64,000 nucleotides of DNA from Clavaria fumosa (taxonomy: Eukaryota > Basidiomycota > Agaricomycetes > Agaricales > Clavariaceae): assembly GCA_951802425.1 (NCBI GenBank), contig OX637805.1, positions 2,542,001 through 2,606,000 of the forward strand. The letters are read 5' to 3'. The notes under the pieces were generated by a model, which was not told the DNA's origin, did no database searches, and saw only the letters and a list, made by a program, of their open reading frames with translations. This document shows, in pieces, positions 31,201 to 46,200 of this stretch; position 1 is the first letter of the stretch; every line of letters starts with the position of its first letter. The translations under genes and the position numbers were made by a program.

Positions 31201-34200
31201 ATTTCCATGGTTTACATTTTTCCAAAACTCATTTCCCAATGCATGCCAAAGCTGCTGACCAACCCAGTCAAAATTCTCCCGTTTATCAAAACCAACCATA
31301 GGATTCCAAAACAATTGCAATGCTATACTGGGCCATCCCATACCTATCATATTCCATCCCTCTCTCCCCCCTCCCATCACCCACAAAGCAACAATTCCAG
31401 CATATAGTCAGAATCCAGTTCTCACATCCTCACACAAGTTTGTACTTGTGGTGGCACCTAAATCAAATGGGATCACATTGAAAGATTGAGTATAGTGCAT
31501 GAATAATACACCCTGACTTTGTTTCAATTACTCTGCCACATCCAGGACTACAGTTGCCTTCCTACAAACCTAAACAACACAAGTACCCCTACAAATTTGC
31601 AGGCCTCACAGCACAAGATCTAACCGTGAAAATCTCTTGAAATTGATCATGGATGCTCTAAATGATGACCACTATCATATAACATGCTAAACAGACTAAA
31701 CTGTTTTTCTGCGAATGGTCCCTTGTTGCTCCTATCCTAACAGCATAGTCCTTGTGCAGATGGAGTATCTGCGCTTTCTTTCACTGCAAGCTAACCACTC
31801 AAGCTAGTCTTTTGAAATTTTGTGTGCCTATATCTACCCCTCTTATCCTCAATTTCCATGGTTTACATTTTTCCAAAACTCATTTCCCAATGCATGCCAA
31901 AGCTGCTGACCAACCCAGTCAAAATTCTCCCGTTTATCAAAACCAACCATAGGATTCCAAAACAATTGCAATGCTATACTGGGCCATCCCATACCTATCA
32001 TATTCCATCCCTCTCTCCCCCCTCCCATCACCCACAAAGCAACAATTCCAGCATATAGTCAGAATCCAGTTCTCACATCCTCACACAAGTTTGTACTTGT
32101 GGTGGCACCTAAATCAAATGGGATCACATTGAAAGATTGAGTATAGTGCATGAATAATACACCCTGACTTTGTTTCAATTACTCTGCCACATCCAGGACT
32201 ACAGTTGCCTTCCTACAAACCTAAACAACACAAGTACCCCTACAAATTTGCAGGCCTCACAGCACAAGATCTAACCGTGAAAATCTCTTGAAATTGATCA
32301 TGGATGCTCTAAATGATGACCACTATCATATAACATGCTAAACAGACTAAACTGTTTTTCTGCGAATGGTCCCTTGTTGCTCCTATCCTAACAGCATAGT
32401 CCTTGTGCAGATGGAGTATCTGCGCTTTCTTTCACTGCAAGCTAACCACTCAAGCTAGTCTTTTGAAATTTTGTGTGCCTATATCTACCCCTCTTATCCT
32501 CAATTTCCATGGTTTACATTTTTCCAAAACTCATTTCCCAATGCATGCCAAAGCTGCTGACCAACCCAGTCAAAATTCTCCCGTTTATCAAAACCAACCA
32601 TAGGATTCCAAAACAATTGCAATGCTATACTGGGCCATCCCATACCTATCATATTCCATCCCTCTCTCCCCCCTCCCATCACCCACAAAGCAACAATTCC
32701 AGCATATAGTCAGAATCCAGTTCTCACATCCTCACACAAGTTTGTACTTGTGGTGGCACCTAAATCAAATGGGATCACATTGAAAGATTGAGTATAGTGC
32801 ATGAATAATACACCCTGACTTTGTTTCAATTACTCTGCCACATCCAGGACTACAGTTGCCTTCCTACAAACCTAAACAACACAAGTACCCCTACAAATTT
32901 GCAGGCCTCACAGCACAAGATCTAACCGTGAAAATCTCTTGAAATTGATCATGGATGCTCTAAATGATGACCACTATCATATAACATGCTAAACAGACTA
33001 AACTGTTTTTCTGCGAATGGTCCCTTGTTGCTCCTATCCTAACAGCATAGTCCTTGTGCAGATGGAGTATCTGCGCTTTCTTTCACTGCAAGCTAACCAC
33101 TCAAGCTAGTCTTTTGAAATTTTGTGTGCCTATATCTACCCCTCTTATCCTCAATTTCCATGGTTTACATTTTTCCAAAACTCATTTCCCAATGCATGCC
33201 AAAGCTGCTGACCAACCCAGTCAAAATTCTCCCGTTTATCAAAACCAACCATAGGATTCCAAAACAATTGCAATGCTATACTGGGCCATCCCATACCTAT
33301 CATATTCCATCCCTCTCTCCCCCCTCCCATCACCCACAAAGCAACAATTCCAGCATATAGTCAGAATCCAGTTCTCACATCCTCACACAAGTTTGTACTT
33401 GTGGTGGCACCTAAATCAAATGGGATCACATTGAAAGATTGAGTATAGTGCATGAATAATACACCCTGACTTTGTTTCAATTACTCTGCCACATCCAGGA
33501 CTACAGTTGCCTTCCTACAAACCTAAACAACACAAGTACCCCTACAAATTTGCAGGCCTCACAGCACAAGATCTAACCGTGAAAATCTCTTGAAATTGAT
33601 CATGGATGCTCTAAATGATGACCACTATCATATAACATGCTAAACAGACTAAACTGTTTTTCTGCGAATGGTCCCTTGTTGCTCCTATCCTAACAGCATA
33701 GTCCTTGTGCAGATGGAGTATCTGCGCTTTCTTTCACTGCAAGCTAACCACTCAAGCTAGTCTTTTGAAATTTTGTGTGCCTATATCTACCCCTCTTATC
33801 CTCAATTTCCATGGTTTACATTTTTCCAAAACTCATTTCCCAATGCATGCCAAAGCTGCTGACCAACCCAGTCAAAATTCTCCCGTTTATCAAAACCAAC
33901 CATAGGATTCCAAAACAATTGCAATGCTATACTGGGCCATCCCATACCTATCATATTCCATCCCTCTCTCCCCCCTCCCATCACCCACAAAGCAACAATT
34001 CCAGCATATAGTCAGAATCCAGTTCTCACATCCTCACACAAGTTTGTACTTGTGGTGGCACCTAAATCAAATGGGATCACATTGAAAGATTGAGTATAGT
34101 GCATGAATAATACACCCTGACTTTGTTTCAATTACTCTGCCACATCCAGGACTACAGTTGCCTTCCTACAAACCTAAACAACACAAGTACCCCTACAAAT

Positions 34201-37200
34201 TTGCAGGCCTCACAGCACAAGATCTAACCGTGAAAATCTCTTGAAATTGATCATGGATGCTCTAAATGATGACCACTATCATATAACATGCTAAACAGAC
34301 TAAACTGTTTTTCTGCGAATGGTCCCTTGTTGCTCCTATCCTAACAGCATAGTCCTTGTGCAGATGGAGTATCTGCGCTTTCTTTCACTGCAAGCTAACC
34401 ACTCAAGCTAGTCTTTTGAAATTTTGTGTGCCTATATCTACCCCTCTTATCCTCAATTTCCATGGTTTACATTTTTCCAAAACTCATTTCCCAATGCATG
34501 CCAAAGCTGCTGACCAACCCAGTCAAAATTCTCCCGTTTATCAAAACCAACCATAGGATTCCAAAACAATTGCAATGCTATACTGGGCCATCCCATACCT
34601 ATCATATTCCATCCCTCTCTCCCCCCTCCCATCACCCACAAAGCAACAATTCCAGCATATAGTCAGAATCCAGTTCTCACATCCTCACACAAGTTTGTAC
34701 TTGTGGTGGCACCTAAATCAAATGGGATCACATTGAAAGATTGAGTATAGTGCATGAATAATACACCCTGACTTTGTTTCAATTACTCTGCCACATCCAG
34801 GACTACAGTTGCCTTCCTACAAACCTAAACAACACAAGTACCCCTACAAATTTGCAGGCCTCACAGCACAAGATCTAACCGTGAAAATCTCTTGAAATTG
34901 ATCATGGATGCTCTAAATGATGACCACTATCATATAACATGCTAAACAGACTAAACTGTTTTTCTGCGAATGGTCCCTTGTTGCTCCTATCCTAACAGCA
35001 TAGTCCTTGTGCAGATGGAGTATCTGCGCTTTCTTTCACTGCAAGCTAACCACTCAAGCTAGTCTTTTGAAATTTTGTGTGCCTATATCTACCCCTCTTA
35101 TCCTCAATTTCCATGGTTTACATTTTTCCAAAACTCATTTCCCAATGCATGCCAAAGCTGCTGACCAACCCAGTCAAAATTCTCCCGTTTATCAAAACCA
35201 ACCATAGGATTCCAAAACAATTGCAATGCTATACTGGGCCATCCCATACCTATCATATTCCATCCCTCTCTCCCCCCTCCCATCACCCACAAAGCAACAA
35301 TTCCAGCATATAGTCAGAATCCAGTTCTCACATCCTCACACAAGTTTGTACTTGTGGTGGCACCTAAATCAAATGGGATCACATTGAAAGATTGAGTATA
35401 GTGCATGAATAATACACCCTGACTTTGTTTCAATTACTCTGCCACATCCAGGACTACAGTTGCCTTCCTACAAACCTAAACAACACAAGTACCCCTACAA
35501 ATTTGCAGGCCTCACAGCACAAGATCTAACCGTGAAAATCTCTTGAAATTGATCATGGATGCTCTAAATGATGACCACTATCATATAACATGCTAAACAG
35601 ACTAAACTGTTTTTCTGCGAATGGTCCCTTGTTGCTCCTATCCTAACAGCATAGTCCTTGTGCAGATGGAGTATCTGCGCTTTCTTTCACTGCAAGCTAA
35701 CCACTCAAGCTAGTCTTTTGAAATTTTGTGTGCCTATATCTACCCCTCTTATCCTCAATTTCCATGGTTTACATTTTTCCAAAACTCATTTCCCAATGCA
35801 TGCCAAAGCTGCTGACCAACCCAGTCAAAATTCTCCCGTTTATCAAAACCAACCATAGGATTCCAAAACAATTGCAATGCTATACTGGGCCATCCCATAC
35901 CTATCATATTCCATCCCTCTCTCCCCCCTCCCATCACCCACAAAGCAACAATTCCAGCATATAGTCAGAATCCAGTTCTCACATCCTCACACAAGTTTGT
36001 ACTTGTGGTGGCACCTAAATCAAATGGGATCACATTGAAAGATTGAGTATAGTGCATGAATAATACACCCTGACTTTGTTTCAATTACTCTGCCACATCC
36101 AGGACTACAGTTGCCTTCCTACAAACCTAAACAACACAAGTACCCCTACAAATTTGCAGGCCTCACAGCACAAGATCTAACCGTGAAAATCTCTTGAAAT
36201 TGATCATGGATGCTCTAAATGATGACCACTATCATATAACATGCTAAACAGACTAAACTGTTTTTCTGCGAATGGTCCCTTGTTGCTCCTATCCTAACAG
36301 CATAGTCCTTGTGCAGATGGAGTATCTGCGCTTTCTTTCACTGCAAGCTAACCACTCAAGCTAGTCTTTTGAAATTTTGTGTGCCTATATCTACCCCTCT
36401 TATCCTCAATTTCCATGGTTTACATTTTTCCAAAACTCATTTCCCAATGCATGCCAAAGCTGCTGACCAACCCAGTCAAAATTCTCCCGTTTATCAAAAC
36501 CAACCATAGGATTCCAAAACAATTGCAATGCTATACTGGGCCATCCCATACCTATCATATTCCATCCCTCTCTCCCCCCTCCCATCACCCACAAAGCAAC
36601 AATTCCAGCATATAGTCAGAATCCAGTTCTCACATCCTCACACAAGTTTGTACTTGTGGTGGCACCTAAATCAAATGGGATCACATTGAAAGATTGAGTA
36701 TAGTGCATGAATAATACACCCTGACTTTGTTTCAATTACTCTGCCACATCCAGGACTACAGTTGCCTTCCTACAAACCTAAACAACACAAGTACCCCTAC
36801 AAATTTGCAGGCCTCACAGCACAAGATCTAACTGTGAAAATCTCTTGAAATTGATCATGGATGCTCTAAATGATGACCACTATCATATAACATGCTAAAC
36901 AGACTAAACTGTTTTTCTGCGAATGGTCCCTTGTTGCTCCTATCCTAACAGCATAGTCCTTGTGCAGATGGAGTATCTGCGCTTTCTTTCACTGCAAGCT
37001 AACCACTCAAGCTAGTCTTTTGAAATTTTGTGTGCCTATATCTACCCCTCTTATCCTCAATTTCCATGGTTTACATTTTTCCAAAACTCATTTCCCAATG
37101 CATGCCAAAGCTGCTGACCAACCCAGTCAAAATTCTCCCGTTTATCAAAACCAACCATAGGATTCCAAAACAATTGCAATGCTATACTGGGCCATCCCAT

Positions 37201-40200
37201 ACCTATCATATTCCATCCCTCTCTCCCCCCTCCCATCACCCACAAAGCAACAATTCCAGCATATAGTCAGAATCCAGTTCTCACATCCTCACACAAGTTT
37301 GTACTTGTGGTGGCACCTAAATCAAATGGGATCACATTGAAAGATTGAGTATAGTGCATGAATAATACACCCTGACTTTGTTTCAATTACTCTGCCACAT
37401 CCAGGACTACAGTTGCCTTCCTACAAACCTAAACAACACAAGTACCCCTACAAATTTGCAGGCCTCACAGCACAAGATCTAACCGTGAAAATCTCTTGAA
37501 ATTGATCATGGATGCTCTAAATGATGACCACTATCATATAACATGCTAAACAGACTAAACTGTTTTTCTGCGAATGGTCCCTTGTTGCTCCTATCCTAAC
37601 AGCATAGTCCTTGTGCAGATGGAGTATCTGCGCTTTCTTTCACTGCAAGCTAACCACTCAAGCTAGTCTTTTGAAATTTTGTGTGCCTATATCTACCCCT
37701 CTTATCCTCAATTTCCATGGTTTACATTTTTCCAAAACTCATTTCCCAATGCATGCCAAAGCTGCTGACCAACCCAGTCAAAATTCTCCCGTTTATCAAA
37801 ACCAACCATAGGATTCCAAAACAATTGCAATGCTATACTGGGCCATCCCATACCTATCATATTCCATCCCTCTCTCCCCCCTCCCATCACCCACAAAGCA
37901 ACAATTCCAGCATATAGTCAGAATCCAGTTCTCACATCCTCACACAAGTTTGTACTTGTGGTGGCACCTAAATCAAATGGGATCACATTGAAAGATTGAG
38001 TATAGTGCATGAATAATACACCCTGACTTTGTTTCAATTACTCTGCCACATCCAGGACTACAGTTGCCTTCCTACAAACCTAAACAACACAAGTACCCCT
38101 ACAAATTTGCAGGCCTCACAGCACAAGATCTAACCGTGAAAATCTCTTGAAATTGATCATGGATGCTCTAAATGATGACCACTATCATATAACATGCTAA
38201 ACAGACTAAACTGTTTTTCTGCGAATGGTCCCTTGTTGCTCCTATCCTAACAGCATAGTCCTTGTGCAGATGGAGTATCTGCGCTTTCTTTCACTGCAAG
38301 CTAACCACTCAAGCTAGTCTTTTGAAATTTTGTGTGCCTATATCTACCCCTCTTATCCTCAATTTCCATGGTTTACATTTTTCCAAAACTCATTTCCCAA
38401 TGCATGCCAAAGCTGCTGACCAACCCAGTCAAAATTCTCCCGTTTATCAAAACCAACCATAGGATTCCAAAACAATTGCAATGCTATACTGGGCCATCCC
38501 ATACCTATCATATTCCATCCCTCTCTCCCCCCTCCCATCACCCACAAAGCAACAATTCCAGCATATAGTCAGAATCCAGTTCTCACATCCTCACACAAGT
38601 TTGTACTTGTGGTGGCACCTAAATCAAATGGGATCACATTGAAAGATTGAGTATAGTGCATGAATAATACACCCTGACTTTGTTTCAATTACTCTGCCAC
38701 ATCCAGGACTACAGTTGCCTTCCTACAAACCTAAACAACACAAGTACCCCTACAAATTTGCAGGCCTCACAGCACAAGATCTAACTGTGAAAATCTCTTG
38801 AAATTGATCATGGATGCTCTAAATGATGACCACTATCATATAACATGCTAAACAGACTAAACTGTTTTTCTGCGAATGGTCCCTTGTTGCTCCTATCCTA
38901 ACAGCATAGTCCTTGTGCAGATGGAGTATCTGCGCTTTCTTTCACTGCAAGCTAACCACTCAAGCTAGTCTTTTGAAATTTTGTGTGCCTATATCTACCC
39001 CTCTTATCCTCAATTTCCATGGTTTACATTTTTCCAAAACTCATTTCCCAATGCATGCCAAAGCTGCTGACCAACCCAGTCAAAATTCTCCCGTTTATCA
39101 AAACCAACCATAGGATTCCAAAACAATTGCAATGCTATACTGGGCCATCCCATACCTATCATATTCCATCCCTCTCTCCCCCCTCCCATCACCCACAAAG
39201 CAACAATTCCAGCATATAGTCAGAATCCAGTTCTCACATCCTCACACAAGTTTGTACTTGTGGTGGCACCTAAATCAAATGGGATCACATTGAAAGATTG
39301 AGTATAGTGCATGAATAATACACCCTGACTTTGTTTCAATTACTCTGCCACATCCAGGACTACAGTTGCCTTCCTACAAACCTAAACAACACAAGTACCC
39401 CTACAAATTTGCAGGCCTCACAGCACAAGATCTAACCGTGAAAATCTCTTGAAATTGATCATGGATGCTCTAAATGATGACCACTATCATATAACATGCT
39501 AAACAGACTAAACTGTTTTTCTGCGAATGGTCCCTTGTTGCTCCTATCCTAACAGCATAGTCCTTGTGCAGATGGAGTATCTGCGCTTTCTTTCACTGCA
39601 AGCTAACCACTCAAGCTAGTCTTTTGAAATTTTGTGTGCCTATATCTACCCCTCTTATCCTCAATTTCCATGGTTTACATTTTTCCAAAACTCATTTCCC
39701 AATGCATGCCAAAGCTGCTGACCAACCCAGTCAAAATTCTCCCGTTTATCAAAACCAACCATAGGATTCCAAAACAATTGCAATGCTATACTGGGCCATC
39801 CCATACCTATCATATTCCATCCCTCTCTCCCCCCTCCCATCACCCACAAAGCAACAATTCCAGCATATAGTCAGAATCCAGTTCTCACATCCTCACACAA
39901 GTTTGTACTTGTGGTGGCACCTAAATCAAATGGGATCACATTGAAAGATTGAGTATAGTGCATGAATAATACACCCTGACTTTGTTTCAATTACTCTGCC
40001 ACATCCAGGACTACAGTTGCCTTCCTACAAACCTAAACAACACAAGTACCCCTACAAATTTGCAGGCCTCACAGCACAAGATCTAACCGTGAAAATCTCT
40101 TGAAATTGATCATGGATGCTCTAAATGATGACCACTATCATATAACATGCTAAACAGACTAAACTGTTTTTCTGCGAATGGTCCCTTGTTGCTCCTATCC

Positions 40201-43200
40201 TAACAGCATAGTCCTTGTGCAGATGGAGTATCTGCGCTTTCTTTCACTGCAAGCTAACCACTCAAGCTAGTCTTTTGAAATTTTGTGTGCCTATATCTAC
40301 CCCTCTTATCCTCAATTTCCATGGTTTACATTTTTCCAAAACTCATTTCCCAATGCATGCCAAAGCTGCTGACCAACCCAGTCAAAATTCTCCCGTTTAT
40401 CAAAACCAACCATAGGATTCCAAAACAATTGCAATGCTATACTGGGCCATCCCATACCTATCATATTCCATCCCTCTCTCCCCCCTCCCATCACCCACAA
40501 AGCAACAATTCCAGCATATAGTCAGAATCCAGTTCTCACATCCTCACACAAGTTTGTACTTGTGGTGGCACCTAAATCAAATGGGATCACATTGAAAGAT
40601 TGAGTATAGTGCATGAATAATACACCCTGACTTTGTTTCAATTACTCTGCCACATCCAGGACTACAGTTGCCTTCCTACAAACCTAAACAACACAAGTAC
40701 CCCTACAAATTTGCAGGCCTCACAGCACAAGATCTAACTGTGAAAATCTCTTGAAATTGATCATGGATGCTCTAAATGATGACCACTATCATATAACATG
40801 CTAAACAGACTAAACTGTTTTTCTGCGAATGGTCCCTTGTTGCTCCTATCCTAACAGCATAGTCCTTGTGCAGATGGAGTATCTGCGCTTTCTTTCACTG
40901 CAAGCTAACCACTCAAGCTAGTCTTTTGAAATTTTGTGTGCCTATATCTACCCCTCTTATCCTCAATTTCCATGGTTTACATTTTTCCAAAACTCATTTC
41001 CCAATGCATGCCAAAGCTGCTGACCAACCCAGTCAAAATTCTCCCGTTTATCAAAACCAACCATAGGATTCCAAAACAATTGCAATGCTATACTGGGCCA
41101 TCCCATACCTATCATATTCCATCCCTCTCTCCCCCCTCCCATCACCCACAAAGCAACAATTCCAGCATATAGTCAGAATCCAGTTCTCACATCCTCACAC
41201 AAGTTTGTACTTGTGGTGGCACCTAAATCAAATGGGATCACATTGAAAGATTGAGTATAGTGCATGAATAATACACCCTGACTTTGTTTCAATTACTCTG
41301 CCACATCCAGGACTACAGTTGCCTTCCTACAAACCTAAACAACACAAGTACCCCTACAAATTTGCAGGCCTCACAGCACAAGATCTAACTGTGAAAATCT
41401 CTTGAAATTGATCATGGATGCTCTAAATGATGACCACTATCATATAACATGCTAAACAGACTAAACTGTTTTTCTGCGAATGGTCCCTTGTTGCTCCTAT
41501 CCTAACAGCATAGTCCTTGTGCAGATGGAGTATCTGCGCTTTCTTTCACTGCAAGCTAACCACTCAAGCTAGTCTTTTGAAATTTTGTGTGCCTATATCT
41601 ACCCCTCTTATCCTCAATTTCCATGGTTTACATTTTTCCAAAACTCATTTCCCAATGCATGCCAAAGCTGCTGACCAACCCAGTCAAAATTCTCCCGTTT
41701 ATCAAAACCAACCATAGGATTCCAAAACAATTGCAATGCTATACTGGGCCATCCCATACCTATCATATTCCATCCCTCTCTCCCCCCTCCCATCACCCAC
41801 AAAGCAACAATTCCAGCATATAGTCAGAATCCAGTTCTCACATCCTCACACAAGTTTGTACTTGTGGTGGCACCTAAATCAAATGGGATCACATTGAAAG
41901 ATTGAGTATAGTGCATGAATAATACACCCTGACTTTGTTTCAATTACTCTGCCACATCCAGGACTACAGTTGCCTTCCTACAAACCTAAACAACACAAGT
42001 ACCCCTACAAATTTGCAGGCCTCACAGCACAAGATCTAACTGTGAAAATCTCTTGAAATTGATCATGGATGCTCTAAATGATGACCACTATCATATAACA
42101 TGCTAAACAGACTAAACTGTTTTTCTGCGAATGGTCCCTTGTTGCTCCTATCCTAACAGCATAGTCCTTGTGCAGATGGAGTATCTGCGCTTTCTTTCAC
42201 TGCAAGCTAACCACTCAAGCTAGTCTTTTGAAATTTTGTGTGCCTATATCTACCCCTCTTATCCTCAATTTCCATGGTTTACATTTTTCCAAAACTCATT
42301 TCCCAATGCATGCCAAAGCTGCTGACCAACCCAGTCAAAATTCTCCCGTTTATCAAAACCAACCATAGGATTCCAAAACAATTGCAATGCTATACTGGGC
42401 CATCCCATACCTATCATATTCCATCCCTCTCTCCCCCCTCCCATCACCCACAAAGCAACAATTCCAGCATATAGTCAGAATCCAGTTCTCACATCCTCAC
42501 ACAAGTTTGTACTTGTGGTGGCACCTAAATCAAATGGGATCACATTGAAAGATTGAGTATAGTGCATGAATAATACACCCTGACTTTGTTTCAATTACTC
42601 TGCCACATCCAGGACTACAGTTGCCTTCCTACAAACCTAAACAACACAAGTACCCCTACAAATTTGCAGGCCTCACAGCACAAGATCTAACTGTGAAAAT
42701 CTCTTGAAATTGATCATGGATGCTCTAAATGATGACCACTATCATATAACATGCTAAACAGACTAAACTGTTTTTCTGCGAATGGTCCCTTGTTGCTCCT
42801 ATCCTAACAGCATAGTCCTTGTGCAGATGGAGTATCTGCGCTTTCTTTCACTGCAAGCTAACCACTCAAGCTAGTCTTTTGAAATTTTGTGTGCCTATAT
42901 CTACCCCTCTTATCCTCAATTTCCATGGTTTACATTTTTCCAAAACTCATTTCCCAATGCATGCCAAAGCTGCTGACCAACCCAGTCAAAATTCTCCCGT
43001 TTATCAAAACCAACCATAGGATTCCAAAACAATTGCAATGCTATACTGGGCCATCCCATACCTATCATATTCCATCCCTCTCTCCCCCCTCCCATCACCC
43101 ACAAAGCAACAATTCCAGCATATAGTCAGAATCCAGTTCTCACATCCTCACACAAGTTTGTACTTGTGGTGGCACCTAAATCAAATGGGATCACATTGAA

Positions 43201-46200
43201 AGATTGAGTATAGTGCATGAATAATACACCCTGACTTTGTTTCAATTACTCTGCCACATCCAGGACTACAGTTGCCTTCCTACAAACCTAAACAACACAA
43301 GTACCCCTACAAATTTGCAGGCCTCACAGCACAAGATCTAACTGTGAAAATCTCTTGAAATTGATCATGGATGCTCTAAATGATGACCACTATCATATAA
43401 CATGCTAAACAGACTAAACTGTTTTTCTGCGAATGGTCCCTTGTTGCTCCTATCCTAACAGCATAGTCCTTGTGCAGATGGAGTATCTGCGCTTTCTTTC
43501 ACTGCAAGCTAACCACTCAAGCTAGTCTTTTGAAATTTTGTGTGCCTATATCTACCCCTCTTATCCTCAATTTCCATGGTTTACATTTTTCCAAAACTCA
43601 TTTCCCAATGCATGCCAAAGCTGCTGACCAACCCAGTCAAAATTCTCCCGTTTATCAAAACCAACCATAGGATTCCAAAACAATTGCAATGCTATACTGG
43701 GCCATCCCATACCTATCATATTCCATCCCTCTCTCCCCCCTCCCATCACCCACAAAGCAACAATTCCAGCATATAGTCAGAATCCAGTTCTCACATCCTC
43801 ACACAAGTTTGTACTTGTGGTGGCACCTAAATCAAATGGGATCACATTGAAAGATTGAGTATAGTGCATGAATAATACACCCTGACTTTGTTTCAATTAC
43901 TCTGCCACATCCAGGACTACAGTTGCCTTCCTACAAACCTAAACAACACAAGTACCCCTACAAATTTGCAGGCCTCACAGCACAAGATCTAACTGTGAAA
44001 ATCTCTTGAAATTGATCATGGATGCTCTAAATGATGACCACTATCATATAACATGCTAAACAGACTAAACTGTTTTTCTGCGAATGGTCCCTTGTTGCTC
44101 CTATCCTAACAGCATAGTCCTTGTGCAGATGGAGTATCTGCGCTTTCTTTCACTGCAAGCTAACCACTCAAGCTAGTCTTTTGAAATTTTGTGTGCCTAT
44201 ATCTACCCCTCTTATCCTCAATTTCCATGGTTTACATTTTTCCAAAACTCATTTCCCAATGCATGCCAAAGCTGCTGACCAACCCAGTCAAAATTCTCCC
44301 GTTTATCAAAACCAACCATAGGATTCCAAAACAATTGCAATGCTATACTGGGCCATCCCATACCTATCATATTCCATCCCTCTCTCCCCCCTCCCATCAC
44401 CCACAAAGCAACAATTCCAGCATATAGTCAGAATCCAGTTCTCACATCCTCACACAAGTTTGTACTTGTGGTGGCACCTAAATCAAATGGGATCACATTG
44501 AAAGATTGAGTATAGTGCATGAATAATACACCCTGACTTTGTTTCAATTACTCTGCCACATCCAGGACTACAGTTGCCTTCCTACAAACCTAAACAACAC
44601 AAGTACCCCTACAAATTTGCAGGCCTCACAGCACAAGATCTAACTGTGAAAATCTCTTGAAATTGATCATGGATGCTCTAAATGATGACCACTATCATAT
44701 AACATGCTAAACAGACTAAACTGTTTTTCTGCGAATGGTCCCTTGTTGCTCCTATCCTAACAGCATAGTCCTTGTGCAGATGGAGTATCTGCGCTTTCTT
44801 TCACTGCAAGCTAACCACTCAAGCTAGTCTTTTGAAATTTTGTGTGCCTATATCTACCCCTCTTATCCTCAATTTCCATGGTTTACATTTTTCCAAAACT
44901 CATTTCCCAATGCATGCCAAAGCTGCTGACCAACCCAGTCAAAATTCTCCCGTTTATCAAAACCAACCATAGGATTCCAAAACAATTGCAATGCTATACT
45001 GGGCCATCCCATACCTATCATATTCCATCCCTCTCTCCCCCCTCCCATCACCCACAAAGCAACAATTCCAGCATATAGTCAGAATCCAGTTCTCACATCC
45101 TCACACAAGTTTGTACTTGTGGTGGCACCTAAATCAAATGGGATCACATTGAAAGATTGAGTATAGTGCATGAATAATACACCCTGACTTTGTTTCAATT
45201 ACTCTGCCACATCCAGGACTACAGTTGCCTTCCTACAAACCTAAACAACACAAGTACCCCTACAAATTTGCAGGCCTCACAGCACAAGATCTAACTGTGA
45301 AAATCTCTTGAAATTGATCATGGATGCTCTAAATGATGACCACTATCATATAACATGCTAAACAGACTAAACTGTTTTTCTGCGAATGGTCCCTTGTTGC
45401 TCCTATCCTAACAGCATAGTCCTTGTGCAGATGGAGTATCTGCGCTTTCTTTCACTGCAAGCTAACCACTCAAGCTAGTCTTTTGAAATTTTGTGTGCCT
45501 ATATCTACCCCTCTTATCCTCAATTTCCATGGTTTACATTTTTCCAAAACTCATTTCCCAATGCATGCCAAAGCTGCTGACCAACCCAGTCAAAATTCTC
45601 CCGTTTATCAAAACCAACCATAGGATTCCAAAACAATTGCAATGCTATACTGGGCCATCCCATACCTATCATATTCCATCCCTCTCTCCCCCCTCCCATC
45701 ACCCACAAAGCAACAATTCCAGCATATAGTCAGAATCCAGTTCTCACATCCTCACACAAGTTTGTACTTGTGGTGGCACCTAAATCAAATGGGATCACAT
45801 TGAAAGATTGAGTATAGTGCATGAATAATACACCCTGACTTTGTTTCAATTACTCTGCCACATCCAGGACTACAGTTGCCTTCCTACAAACCTAAACAAC
45901 ACAAGTACCCCTACAAATTTGCAGGCCTCACAGCACAAGATCTAACTGTGAAAATCTCTTGAAATTGATCATGGATGCTCTAAATGATGACCACTATCAT
46001 ATAACATGCTAAACAGACTAAACTGTTTTTCTGCGAATGGTCCCTTGTTGCTCCTATCCTAACAGCATAGTCCTTGTGCAGATGGAGTATCTGCGCTTTC
46101 TTTCACTGCAAGCTAACCACTCAAGCTAGTCTTTTGAAATTTTGTGTGCCTATATCTACCCCTCTTATCCTCAATTTCCATGGTTTACATTTTTCCAAAA

